Positions 13,998 to 22,500 of a DNA stretch of 27,860 nt are shown piece by piece (position 1 is the first letter of the stretch; each line of letters starts with the position of its first letter). Under the pieces are notes generated by a model. The model saw only the letters and a list, made by a program, of their open reading frames with translations, did no database searches and had not been told where the DNA came from. The translations under genes were made by a program, and so were the position numbers. Source of the DNA: Patescibacteria group bacterium (GTDB taxonomy: Bacteria; Patescibacteriota; Microgenomatia; UBA1400; PJMF01); contig JAHJBU010000013.1 in NCBI GenBank assembly GCA_018813375.1, positions 1 to 27,860 on the forward strand, read 5' to 3'.

Positions 13998-14734
13998 TAC
14001 TTTGCTTCTTCCTTAGTCTTTTCTTCAGTTTCCTTAGCTTGTACAATTCCAGAGGCGACATTATCTAACTTAATTTCTTTTTTCTGACCAGTTTTAATAA
14101 TCCTTATGGTAGATGAGTAGTAACCAGGAACTGGACCACTCAGCCAAACTTCACCTGTGTCTGAATTAATATAAAGCACCACTAAACCACTAATTGTTTT
14201 AGTCTCGCCACCATAGTGTCCTGGCATCTTTTTTCCTAGCCAAACTCTACCTGGATCAGTACCAGCACCAATAGAACCAGGAGCACGCTCTCGATCTGAC
14301 TGACCATGTGTTCGCTGCCCACCACTAAAACCCCATCGTTTTATAACGCCAGTGAAACCTCTCCCCTTGGTGGTGCCTTGAACTTTAACTACATCACCAA
14401 CTTCCAAGACTTGATCTACTTTAATAACATCACCCCGTTTTAGTGGGGTGTTGTTTACTTCAGCTTCATCTTGTTGTGTTTTAATAATAAGTTGATGAAT
14501 ACCTTGGAGTTTAGTTACACCCATCAAAAAACCACTCTTTTGCATTTTGCTTCGGAGTGGTTTGGACATGTTTTTTAACTTTTTTTTGCCGTATCCGATT
14601 TCATAAATATTATCAGATTTTTGATCTACCACCATATTGTCATTTACTCTACAGCGAGTTACTACCAATCTTTTCCCATAATTGGACCAGGCCTGTGTCA
14701 TGTCGAGCTTGGTGGCAAAAATACTGTCTAGCAT
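13997..14734 (-). CDS. rplC: 50S ribosomal protein L3 (uL3) with C-terminal extension
   Basis: L3 is an early 23S binder whose long loop approaches the peptidyl transferase centre. The 245-residue product begins with SIFATKLDMTQAW and has VTGTTKGRGF-like VQGTTKGRGFTGVIKRWGFS (about 123-142). Then come GGQRTHGQSDRERAPGSIG and DPGRVWLGKKMPGHYGGE, the conserved tip-loop region. About 30 residues at the C-terminus (KKEIKLDNVASGIVQAK, then ETEEKTKEEAK) exceed the common ~210 and are highly charged. A 79-base gap containing a hairpin separates it from rpsJ. AAAGAAAAAAGA precedes the ATG, at best a weak ribosome site. Confidence 0.97.
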   Translation of the reverse strand: MLDSIFATKLDMTQAWSNYGKRLVVTRCRVNDNMVVDQKSDNIYEIGYGKKKLKNMSKPLRSKMQKSGFLMGVTKLQGIHQLIIKTQQDEAEVNNTPLKRGDVIKVDQVLEVGDVVKVQGTTKGRGFTGVIKRWGFSGGQRTHGQSDRERAPGSIGAGTDPGRVWLGKKMPGHYGGETKTISGLVVLYINSDTGEVWLSGPVPGYYSSTIRIIKTGQKKEIKLDNVASGIVQAKETEEKTKEEAK

Positions 14735-14788
14735 AATTCTTTTTTCTTTTAGTCCAATAATTTTGTTTTATCATTCTTTTTATATCTC

Positions 14789-14812
14789 CAGAAGTTTGTT
14801 CAAAAACCTCTG
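14789..14812 (-). promoter_or_regulatory. Hairpin in the rpsJ-rplC gap
   Basis: One base after the rpsJ stop the minus-strand RNA forms a 9-bp stem CAGAGGUUU/AAACUUCUG (one G-U pair) with the loop UUGAAC. The following bases (GAGAUAUAAAAAGAAUG) are not a U-tract, so termination is unlikely. It could stabilise the rpsJ 3' end, mark an RNA-processing site or serve as a regulatory site ahead of rplC. The pairing is read directly; the function is unknown. Confidence 0.5.
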
Positions 14813-14813
14813 A

Positions 14814-15143
14814 CTACATTTTTATCTGGATATCAACTCCGGCGGGCAGTTCCAGATGCATTAACGAGTCAATTGTTTTGCTCGTCGGGTTGACAATGTC
14901 AATCAACCGCTTATGAGTTCTAATCACATATTTTTCTTGAGAGTCTTTATCTGTATGAGGAGAAGTAAGCACCGTAAACCATTTCCGGTGTGTTGGTAAA
15001 GGCACTGGACCTTTTACCTTAGCTCCAGTTGATAAAGCAGTCTCTAAAATTTTACGACTAGCCTCATCTATAACTCGATGATCATAAGACTTTAGCCTAA
15101 CTCTAATCTTATAGCTGTCGTTTTTATTAGAACTAGATGTCAT
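14814..15143 (-). CDS. rpsJ: 30S ribosomal protein S10 (uS10)
   Basis: S10 is a 30S head protein that also acts as NusE in transcription antitermination. The 109 residues include IRVRLKSYDHRVIDEASRKI at about 13-32, AKVKGPVPLPTHRKWFTVLT around 41-60, and EKYVIRTHKRLIDIVNPTSK with a C-terminal LELPAGVDIQIKM. Six to eight extra Ser/Asn-rich residues precede the usual start. A near-consensus promoter lies upstream, with a ~40-base leader and no Shine-Dalgarno; the bases before the ATG can pair with the leader's 5' end. It ends in TAG. Confidence 0.98.
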   Translation of the reverse strand: MTSSSNKNDSYKIRVRLKSYDHRVIDEASRKILETALSTGAKVKGPVPLPTHRKWFTVLTSPHTDKDSQEKYVIRTHKRLIDIVNPTSKTIDSLMHLELPAGVDIQIKM

Positions 15144-15144
15144 A

Positions 15145-15185
15145 GTTTGTTAATGTTTTATTAGTTTCTATCTATCTAAACAAAC
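15145..15185 (-). promoter_or_regulatory. Leader stem in front of rpsJ
   Basis: The predicted rpsJ leader begins close to GUUUGUU (15185-15179). AACAAAC (15151-15145), its perfect 7-base complement, ends one base before the AUG. The intervening 27 bases are AT-rich and contain GAUAGAUAGA. Folding would place the initiation region next to a stem at the extreme 5' end of the transcript. The complementarity is observed. A role in controlling S10 cluster translation or mRNA stability is inference, and an AU-rich stem this short may be unstable. Confidence 0.35.
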
Positions 15186-15189
15186 CGTG

Positions 15190-15218
15190 ATTATATCTGG
15201 TCTTAGCCTGGCTGTACA
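15190..15218 (-). promoter_or_regulatory. Promoter candidate for the S10 cluster (upstream of rpsJ)
   Basis: In the 105-base tuf-rpsJ gap the minus strand has TGTACA (15218-15213), a 17-base spacer and a perfect TATAAT (15195-15190). This is the best sigma-70-type match I see in the window. The -35 matches TTGACA at 4 of 6 positions. Transcription should start near 15185-15182, giving a leader of about 40 bases. The -35 is part of the 8-base palindrome CTGTACAG. Confidence 0.6.
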
Positions 15219-15248
15219 GAGCTGTTTTCCCTTATACTTTCACTTTGT

Positions 15249-16448
15249 TTATTTCAAAATTTTACTAATTGCACCAGCTCCGATAGTGTGACCACCTTCT
15301 CTAATAGCAAAACGCAGCCCTTCATCCATAGCCACTGGTACGATCAGCTTAACAGTCATTTTGGCGTTATCACCTGGCATAACCATCTCAACTCCATCTG
15401 GGAGAGTAATCTCTCCTGTGACATCAGTGGTTCTGACATAGAACTGAGGTCTATAGCCAGTGAAGAATGGCTTATGACGTCCACCCTCTTCTTTGGTCAG
15501 AATATATACCTCGGCTTCAAACTCAGTGTGAGGGGTAGCAGCGCCTGGCTTAGCCAGAACCTGACCACGCTCAACATCATCTTTACCTTTGCCGCGAAGC
15601 AAAATACCAACGTTATCTCCAGCCTGACCATCGTCAAGTAGTTTTTTAAACATCTCGACTCCAGTAACAGTAGTCTTATCAGTATCACGAATACCAACAA
15701 TCTCAACTTCCTCACCGACTTTAATCTTGCCGGTGGCAATTCGGCCAGTCACTACAGTGCCACGACCCTTGATTGAAAAAACATCTTCAATTGGCATTAA
15801 AAATGGTTTATCAAGCTCACGAACTGGTTGTGGGATATACTCATCAACAGCGTTCATTAGCTCCATAACTTGATCTTGAGCGGCTTCATCGCCCTCTAAG
15901 GCTTTGAGCGCACTAACGCGAATTACTGGAACATTATCGCCATCAAACTTGTACTTAGTTAAAAGCTCTCTAACTTCCATCTCTACCAAATCTAAAAGTT
16001 CTGGATCATCAACCATATCAATTTTGTTTAAAGCCACAATAATTTTTGGCACGTTCACCTGTTTTGCCAAAAGAATGTGTTCTCTAGTTTGAGGCATTGG
16101 ACCATCATTAGCCGCCACCACCAAAATTGCACCGTCCATTTGAGCAGCACCAGTAATCATATTTTTAATGTAATCAGCGTGACCAGGGGCATCAATGTGA
16201 GCATAATGGCGCTTGCTTGTTTCATACTCAATATGAGAAATGTTAATAGTAACACCTCGAGCTGCTTCTTCTGGGGCATTATCAATATCAAGATATTGAA
16301 GTGGTTTATTAATATCACTTGGAACTTTTTTAGCTAAAGTTTGAGTGATAGCAGCGGTAAGAGTAGTCTTACCATGATCAACGTGACCAATTGTTCCCAC
16401 ATTAACGTGAGGTTTATCTCGCTTGAATTTCTTACTGTCGTCTGACAT
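15249..16448 (-). CDS. tuf: Elongation factor Tu
   Basis: EF-Tu delivers aminoacyl-tRNA to the ribosomal A site in a GTP-dependent way. The 399 residues contain all GTPase motifs: GHVDHGKT (21-28), DAPGH (86-90, with the catalytic His at 90), NKID (140-143) and SALK. The usual DCPGH cysteine is Ala here. Domains 2 and 3 follow, with IEDVFSIKGRGTVVTGRIA and GYRPQFYVRTTDVTGEI, ending IGAGAISKILK. A clear AAAAGGAG precedes the ATG. A 45-base AT-rich gap separates it from fusA, and 105 bases holding a promoter separate it from rpsJ. Confidence 0.99.
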   Translation of the reverse strand: MSDDSKKFKRDKPHVNVGTIGHVDHGKTTLTAAITQTLAKKVPSDINKPLQYLDIDNAPEEAARGVTINISHIEYETSKRHYAHIDAPGHADYIKNMITGAAQMDGAILVVAANDGPMPQTREHILLAKQVNVPKIIVALNKIDMVDDPELLDLVEMEVRELLTKYKFDGDNVPVIRVSALKALEGDEAAQDQVMELMNAVDEYIPQPVRELDKPFLMPIEDVFSIKGRGTVVTGRIATGKIKVGEEVEIVGIRDTDKTTVTGVEMFKKLLDDGQAGDNVGILLRGKGKDDVERGQVLAKPGAATPHTEFEAEVYILTKEEGGRHKPFFTGYRPQFYVRTTDVTGEITLPDGVEMVMPGDNAKMTVKLIVPVAMDEGLRFAIREGGHTIGAGAISKILK

Positions 16449-16493
16449 AAATTCTCCTTTTATTTTAATAAAAAAATTATTAACTAATTAATA

Positions 16494-18620
16494 CTAACTT
16501 GACTTAGTTTGCCTCTCCACAATTTCTTGAGTAATATTTGCCGGCACAACTTGATAGTGACTCGGTAACAATACACTAGAGGCACGACCCTGAGTCATGC
16601 TTCTTAGAATTGTAACATAGCCTTGCATCTCTGCCAACGGGACTAAGCCAGTAATGATCACCATTTTTCCACGATGTGATGTGCCCTGAATTTGCCCACG
16701 GCGACTACTTAAGTCTCCGATCACATCTCCCATAAATTCTTCTGGAGCAGTTACTTCAACCTTCATGATGGGCTCTAATAAAACCACACCAGCTCTACCC
16801 AATGCATCACGCAGTGCAAGTGAGCCAGCCATTTTAAAAGCTACTTCACTTGAATCAACGTCATGAAAAGAACCATCATAAACTGTAGCTGAAAAATCAA
16901 CCATTGGATACTTGGCTAAAAACCCGCGCTCCATAGACTCTATAATGCCTTTATTTATTGGCTTAATAAACTCACGTGGAATATTCCCACCAGTAACCTT
17001 ATTGATGAATTCATAACCAACACCACGGTCTTTGGGTTCGATCTTAATTAAACAATGACCATATTGACCCCGACCACCTGTCTGCTTGATATACTTACCT
17101 TCACCCTGCGCCTCTTTAGTTATGGTTTCTTTGTAAGCCACCTGAGGTTTACCAACATTAGCATCAACACCAAATTCACGCTTCATCCGATCGACAATAA
17201 TCTCTAAATGCAACTCACCCATGCCACCAATGATTGTTTGACCAGTTTCATGATCCACCTTAATGCTAAAAGTTGGATCTTCTTCAGATAATTTATTTAG
17301 GGCTAAACCCATTTTTTCTTGATCAAGTTTAGTTTTGGGCTCAATAGCTAAAGAAATAACTGGGTCAGCAAATGTAATTCTTTCTAATTCAATTGGATGA
17401 TTTTCATCACACAGCGTATCGCCGGTAGTAGTATTTTTAAGACCAATGAAAGCTACAATCTCGCCTGCCTCTGCAAACTCAATCTCTTCGCGCTCATTAG
17501 CATGCATTAACAGCAATCTGCCAACACGCTCTTTTTTACCAGTTGAAGAATTATAAATATAACTCCCTGATTCAATTTTTCCGGAATATACTCTCACATA
17601 AATCAAGCGACCTACATGAGGATCGGTTTGAATCTTAAAAGCTAAGCCTGCAAAGGGCTCATCTGGCCTGAGTTTACGCTCTACTTCTTCTTTTGTTTTA
17701 GGATCAATTCCAGAAATGTGATCTATGTCCATTGGGGAAGGTAAGTACTCCGTTATAGCATCTAATAAAGGCTGAACTCCTGTATTCTTAAGTGAAGATC
17801 CAGCCATAACTGGAACTAACTTATAAGAAATCACTGCCCTTCGCAAAGATGCTTTTAACTCATTGACTGAAATCTCTTCTTCCATTAAAAACTTTTCCAT
17901 AAGCAAGTCATCGGTCTCGGCAATAGCTTCAACCAATTCTGCACGAAGTTTTTTAGCTTGCTCTTGATACTGCTTGGGAATATCTTTTACTTCTGGCTCT
18001 GTCGCAGCAGCATGATCCTCCCAAAAATAAGCTTTATTATCTAAGAGTTGAATCACTCCCCGAAATTGATCTTCAGCACCTATGGGAAAATTTAAAATAG
18101 CTGGTTTAACTCCAAATTTATCTTTAATATCGGCAATGGTGTCAAAATAGTCAGCACCTAATTTGTCCATCTTATTTACAAAACAAACTCTGGGCACATT
18201 ATATTTATCAGCTTGTCTCCAAACAGTCTCTGATTGAGATTGAACCCCCTCAGAGGCATCCAGTACTGTGACACCACCATCTAAAACTCGCAACGAACGC
18301 TCAACCTCAGCAGTAAAATCAACATGACCTGGAGTATCAATAATATTTAAACGGTAGTTTTCTTTAGATAGGTGTGAATCAAAGTAGGGCTTCCAAAAAG
18401 TAGTAGTAGCCGCAGACATAATAGTAATGCCTCGCTCTTGTTCTTGAGCCATCCAATCCATTGTGGCCTCACCCTCATGAACTTCACCAATTTTGTAAGT
18501 TCTGCCGGTATAGAATAAAATCCTCTCAGTGGTAGTGGTTTTACCAGCGTCAATATGAGCAATGATGCCAATATTACGAATTCGATCTAAGGGAATTTTT
18601 CTATCTTGAGTTTTAAACAT
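16494..18620 (-). CDS. fusA: Elongation factor G
   Basis: EF-G is the GTPase that drives ribosomal translocation and, with RRF, recycling. I place the start at the ATG 18620-18618 (708 residues, MFKTQDRKIPLDRIRNIGII), 7 bases after rpsG. A longer frame opening inside rpsG would add 31 residues that are not EF-G-like. Motifs are AHIDAGKT (21-28), DTPGH (95-99), NKMD (149-152), and domain IV with GGRGQYGHCLIKIEP. The C-terminal GDVIGDLSSRRGQIQG belongs to domain V. The length is normal. No Shine-Dalgarno is visible; the stop is TAG. Confidence 0.98.
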   Translation of the reverse strand: MFKTQDRKIPLDRIRNIGIIAHIDAGKTTTTERILFYTGRTYKIGEVHEGEATMDWMAQEQERGITIMSAATTTFWKPYFDSHLSKENYRLNIIDTPGHVDFTAEVERSLRVLDGGVTVLDASEGVQSQSETVWRQADKYNVPRVCFVNKMDKLGADYFDTIADIKDKFGVKPAILNFPIGAEDQFRGVIQLLDNKAYFWEDHAAATEPEVKDIPKQYQEQAKKLRAELVEAIAETDDLLMEKFLMEEEISVNELKASLRRAVISYKLVPVMAGSSLKNTGVQPLLDAITEYLPSPMDIDHISGIDPKTKEEVERKLRPDEPFAGLAFKIQTDPHVGRLIYVRVYSGKIESGSYIYNSSTGKKERVGRLLLMHANEREEIEFAEAGEIVAFIGLKNTTTGDTLCDENHPIELERITFADPVISLAIEPKTKLDQEKMGLALNKLSEEDPTFSIKVDHETGQTIIGGMGELHLEIIVDRMKREFGVDANVGKPQVAYKETITKEAQGEGKYIKQTGGRGQYGHCLIKIEPKDRGVGYEFINKVTGGNIPREFIKPINKGIIESMERGFLAKYPMVDFSATVYDGSFHDVDSSEVAFKMAGSLALRDALGRAGVVLLEPIMKVEVTAPEEFMGDVIGDLSSRRGQIQGTSHRGKMVIITGLVPLAEMQGYVTILRSMTQGRASSVLLPSHYQVVPANITQEIVERQTKSS

Positions 18621-18627
18621 GTTATAT

Positions 18628-19104
18628 TTACCATCGGAAATGGGCAAAAGCTTTATTGGCATCAGCCATTTTATGACTAGTATTACGACGATTAATCGCA
18701 CCACCTTGTTCATTTAGAATATCAAGGATTTCTGCAGCTAATTTTTGCGCAAAAGAATGATACTCCTTATTAGGACGCTTATTGGCTTCAACTACTAACC
18801 ACCGAATTGCTAAAGAAGAGGCTCTTCTGGGTATAACTGGCATTGGAACTTGATAAGAGGCTCCACCTACCCTACGACTTCTAACTTCAATTTGAGGTCT
18901 GATTCTATCTAAAACTTGTTCCAAAACTTCAACTGGATTTTTCTTAGTTTTTTCTTTAACAATTTCTAAAGCTTGATAAACTTGCTTTTGAGCAACAGTT
19001 TTTTTACCGCTTTTCATAACTTTATTAATTAGTTTTGTTACTTTAGAAGAGCCATACTTTAAATCTGGTTTAACATCTCTAGGGGGGAAGCGTTTAGTTC
19101 TCAT
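18628..19104 (-). CDS. rpsG: 30S ribosomal protein S7 (uS7)
   Basis: S7 organises the 16S 3' major domain and lies by the E site. The 158 residues include FPPRDVKPDLKYGSSKVTKL at about 6-25, KNPVEVLEQVLDRIRPQIEV near 55-74, RRVGGASYQVPMPVIPRRAS, and the C-terminal helix region with GGAINRRNTSHKMADANKAF ending AHFRW. The length is near the usual 156. It follows rpsL after 6 bases. In E. coli S7 represses the str operon; the short gaps here leave no obvious E. coli-like target between rpsL and rpsG. Confidence 0.98.
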   Translation of the reverse strand: MRTKRFPPRDVKPDLKYGSSKVTKLINKVMKSGKKTVAQKQVYQALEIVKEKTKKNPVEVLEQVLDRIRPQIEVRSRRVGGASYQVPMPVIPRRASSLAIRWLVVEANKRPNKEYHSFAQKLAAEILDILNEQGGAINRRNTSHKMADANKAFAHFRW

Positions 19105-19110
19105 AAATTA

Positions 19111-19524
19111 TTAACCGGCGTTCTTTTTAACACCATATTTACTACGGCTACTTTTGCGCCCAGATACACCCTCAGTGTCATGAACACCGCGAATTATATG
19201 GTACTTCACACCAGGAAGGTCTTTAACTCTGCCTCCTCTAACCAAAACCACACTATGCTCTGCTAAGTTGTGCCCTTCACCAGGAATGTAGGCTGTAACT
19301 TCTATTTTATTAGATAATCTAACACGCGCAACCTTTCGTAAAGCCGAGTTAGGCTTTTTTGGGGTCATGGTTTTAACTACTGTACAAACGCCTCTTTTTT
19401 GAGGATTAGTAGTGCTGATCGGATTATTCTTAAGCGTATTAAAACTTTTTCTAAAGGCGTTAGATTTGACTCGCCTAGCTTTTCGTTTTCGACCTTTTCT
19501 GATTAATTGATTAATGGTTGGCAT
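19111..19524 (-). CDS. rpsL: 30S ribosomal protein S12 (uS12)
   Basis: S12 sits at the decoding centre. The 137-residue product has MPTINQLIRKGRKRKARR, then a ~13-residue insertion relative to E. coli, as also found in Firmicutes S12. The conserved TPKKPNSALRKV and RGGRVKDLPGVKYH loops follow. The streptomycin-contact residues are wild-type: K56-K57 (E. coli K42-K43), K101 (K87) and P104 (P90). D102, equivalent to the methylthiolated D88, is present. It lies 27 bases after rpoC, with a possible extended -10 in the gap. Confidence 0.98.
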   Translation of the reverse strand: MPTINQLIRKGRKRKARRVKSNAFRKSFNTLKNNPISTTNPQKRGVCTVVKTMTPKKPNSALRKVARVRLSNKIEVTAYIPGEGHNLAEHSVVLVRGGRVKDLPGVKYHIIRGVHDTEGVSGRKSSRSKYGVKKNAG

Positions 19525-19551
19525 GAGAGCGTGATTGTAACATAAACTTAT

Positions 19552-22500
19552 TTATACATCTATCTGGGCTCTCTCTGGAGTAGTAGGGATTAAACGCCCG
19601 ATAATAACATTTTCCTTTAATCCATCAAGATAATCAACTGCTCCTCTAGAGGCAGCATTAGTTAAAACGCTCTTAGTGTGTTGGAACGAAGCCGCTGAAA
19701 GCCACGAATGAGTATAAAGCGCACTGCGAGTAATCCCAAGTAGCATAACTTGAGCACTAGCTGGTTCTCCACCAGCAGCCATAGTATTATCATTGCCTTC
19801 AATTAACTGACTTCGCTCAATCACTTCACCAGTTAAAAACTCAGTATCGCCAGGTTTCTCAACCTTAACTTTATCACCCATTTTTCTAACAATAGTTTCA
19901 AAATGTTTATCGTGAATAGTAATACCTTGAGATTCATAAACATACTGGGCTTGATTAACTACATGCTGTTGAGCATAAAGCAGCCCTCGAATTAATAAGA
20001 GTTCTTTGGCATTAATGCTCCCTGCAGTTAGTTTTTCACCAGCAGCAATAAGGTCTCTGTTTTCAACTACCAAAGAAGAATTGCGGTTAACTTTATAAAT
20101 AACTTCTTCTTTAGGAGAAGAAGTAGTAGTGACTGTAATGGTCACTTCTTCATCACTTTCATCAATCTTCACTCTTCCTGTTAACTCTGACACAATTGCC
20201 TGGCTTTTGGGATTACGTGATTCAAAAATTTCTTCTACCCTAGGCAAACCTTGAGTAACGTCAAGACCAACAATTCCACCCGAGTGTTTAACTCGCATAG
20301 TGAGCTGAGTACCTGGCTCACCAATAGATTGTGCAGCTACTACTCCAACTGGAACTCCAATCTCAACTAGTTTTCTAGTAGAGAAATCCCAACCATAACA
20401 ATGAGCGCACATACCCCTGACAGACTCACACGTTAGCGGAGATCTAATAAAAACTGATTTAACTTTTTCCTGCGCTTCAATTTTGGTAGCTAGATCTGGC
20501 GTGATAATTTCACCAGCCTTGACCAAGATCTTAGCACCAGCCTTAACATCTTTTAATGCAAATCGTCCAGTAATTCGATAAGCAAAATTATTTTTTCTAA
20601 TTTCCCTAGTGATTTCAAGGCCTTCTTTGGTTTTACAGTCAACTTGCCGAATAATCACATCGTGAGACACATCAACTAATCTTCGAGTTAAATAACCAGC
20701 ATCTGCAGTTTTTAACGCTGAGTCAGTTAAGCCCTTACGAGAACCACGGGCTGAAGTTACATACTCAAAAATTGACAATCCTTGACGGAAGTTAGATTTG
20801 GTGGGCATTTCCACAATGTTTCCCAGAGGATCAACCACCAAGCCTCTCATAGCAGCCAGTTGCTTAACTTGATCTTTAGAGGCACGAGTGCCACCTGAAT
20901 CAATAATAACCTTAACCGTATTTTTCTCATCATAAGAGTTCCAAGTTTTATCAGCTACTTCGGCGGTGGTGTCCATCCAAATTGCATATGTTAGCTTCTT
21001 ACGCTCATCATCGGTAATTAAGCCTTCCTGGTAGCTATTTTGAATTTCTTCAACTTTTTTATTAGCTTCTCCAACAATTTGATCTTTTTCATCAATCATT
21101 TCACAATCAACAACTGACACAGAAATCCCAGATAATGTAGCTGCTTTAAAACCAATATCTTTAATATCGTCAATCAATTGAGTAATTTTATCTCGAGGTT
21201 GAGTCTCGATGGCAAATGTAACTAGCTCTTTAATTCTTTTTGCTGTGACCGCTTCATTAATGAATGAAAAATCAGCCGACAGCAATTGATTGAACTCAAT
21301 TCTGCCGATGGTAGTACGCACTATTTTTAATTTATTATCAATCATTAGTCTTACTTTAGCTGGTTGTCGTAAATCAATTAACCCAACTTGATAAGCGTGT
21401 TGAGCTTCATTGGTGTTGGCAAAAATACCAGGATAGTCTGCAAGACTTTCATCCATAATGGTGTAGTAATACACCCCCATAGCCATTTCTTTATTTGGTA
21501 CTGCTACTGGCTCACTATTGGCAGGCTTAAGTAAATTTTGAGTAGACATTAATAGATCTAACTGCTCCTGCTGAGCTTCTTTAGTAAGTGGCAAGTGAAC
21601 AGCCATTTGATCACCATCAAAATCAGCATTGTAGCCAGAACACACACAGGGATGCAAGCGAATGGCCTTGCCCTCTACTAAGATAGGATAAAAGGACTGC
21701 ATACCCAGCTTATGAAGCGTAGGTGCTCGATTTAAAATAACTGGATGATTTTCTGTAACTCTCTCTAAAATGTCATAGACTTCAGGTTCACGACTATCAA
21801 TTAGATGTCGAGCACTTTTAACATTAGGAGCAATTCCCTTTAATATAAGCTCTCTTAGCACATAGGGCTTAAATATCTCTAAAGCCATATCCTTTGGCAA
21901 ACCACATTGATTAAGTCGGAGCTCTGGACCAACCACAATTACACTTCGGCCTGAGTAGTCCACACGCTTGCCTAATAAGTTACGACGAAAACGACCTTGT
22001 TTGCCTTTTAGCATATCAGACAAAGATCTAAGCTCACGCTGGCGTCGACGACGCTTGGTGTTACTTTGATCAATTAAAGAGTCAACTGCTTCTTGTAACA
22101 TTCGTTTTTCATTGCGCAAAATAATATCTGGAGCACCCAAATCAATCAAATGTTTAAGACGATTATTGCGGTTTATCACGCGACGATATAAATCATTTAA
22201 GTCAGAGGTTGCAAAACGCCCACCCGACAATTGAACCATTGGTCGTAGATCTGGAGGAATAACTGGTAATATAGTCAAAAACATCCAGGCTGGATCAATT
22301 TCTGCCTTACGCAAACCCTCTACTACTCGTAGACGCTTGATCATCTTAACCTTGCGTGCTCCTTTAGCCGTCTCTATATCTTCATGTAGTTGTTCTACTA
22401 ATTTATCTAAATCAAGCTCTTTGACTAACTCAAGAATACTCTCAGCACCCATTCCTACTCGCAAGTGAGAAGCGGCACCATAATCCAACAGCTTAATATA

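Noticed and set aside
15497..15739. Second minus-strand frame of 80 codons inside tuf
   Set aside because: It is an alternate-frame shadow of conserved EF-Tu sequence. The minus-strand frames at 18347-18571, 24522-24704 and 27579-27785 are rejected for the same reason.
16465..16483. AT-only inverted repeat in the fusA-tuf gap (TTAATAA/TTATTAA)
   Set aside because: A 7-bp stem of only A-U pairs in a very AT-rich 45-base gap is likely to occur by chance and would be weak. No U-tract or good promoter boxes support a function.
18621..18713. Upstream extension of fusA into rpsG
   Set aside because: The 31 added residues are an out-of-frame reading of the rpsG C-terminus and do not resemble EF-G. 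The ATG at 18620 gives the normal EF-G start.
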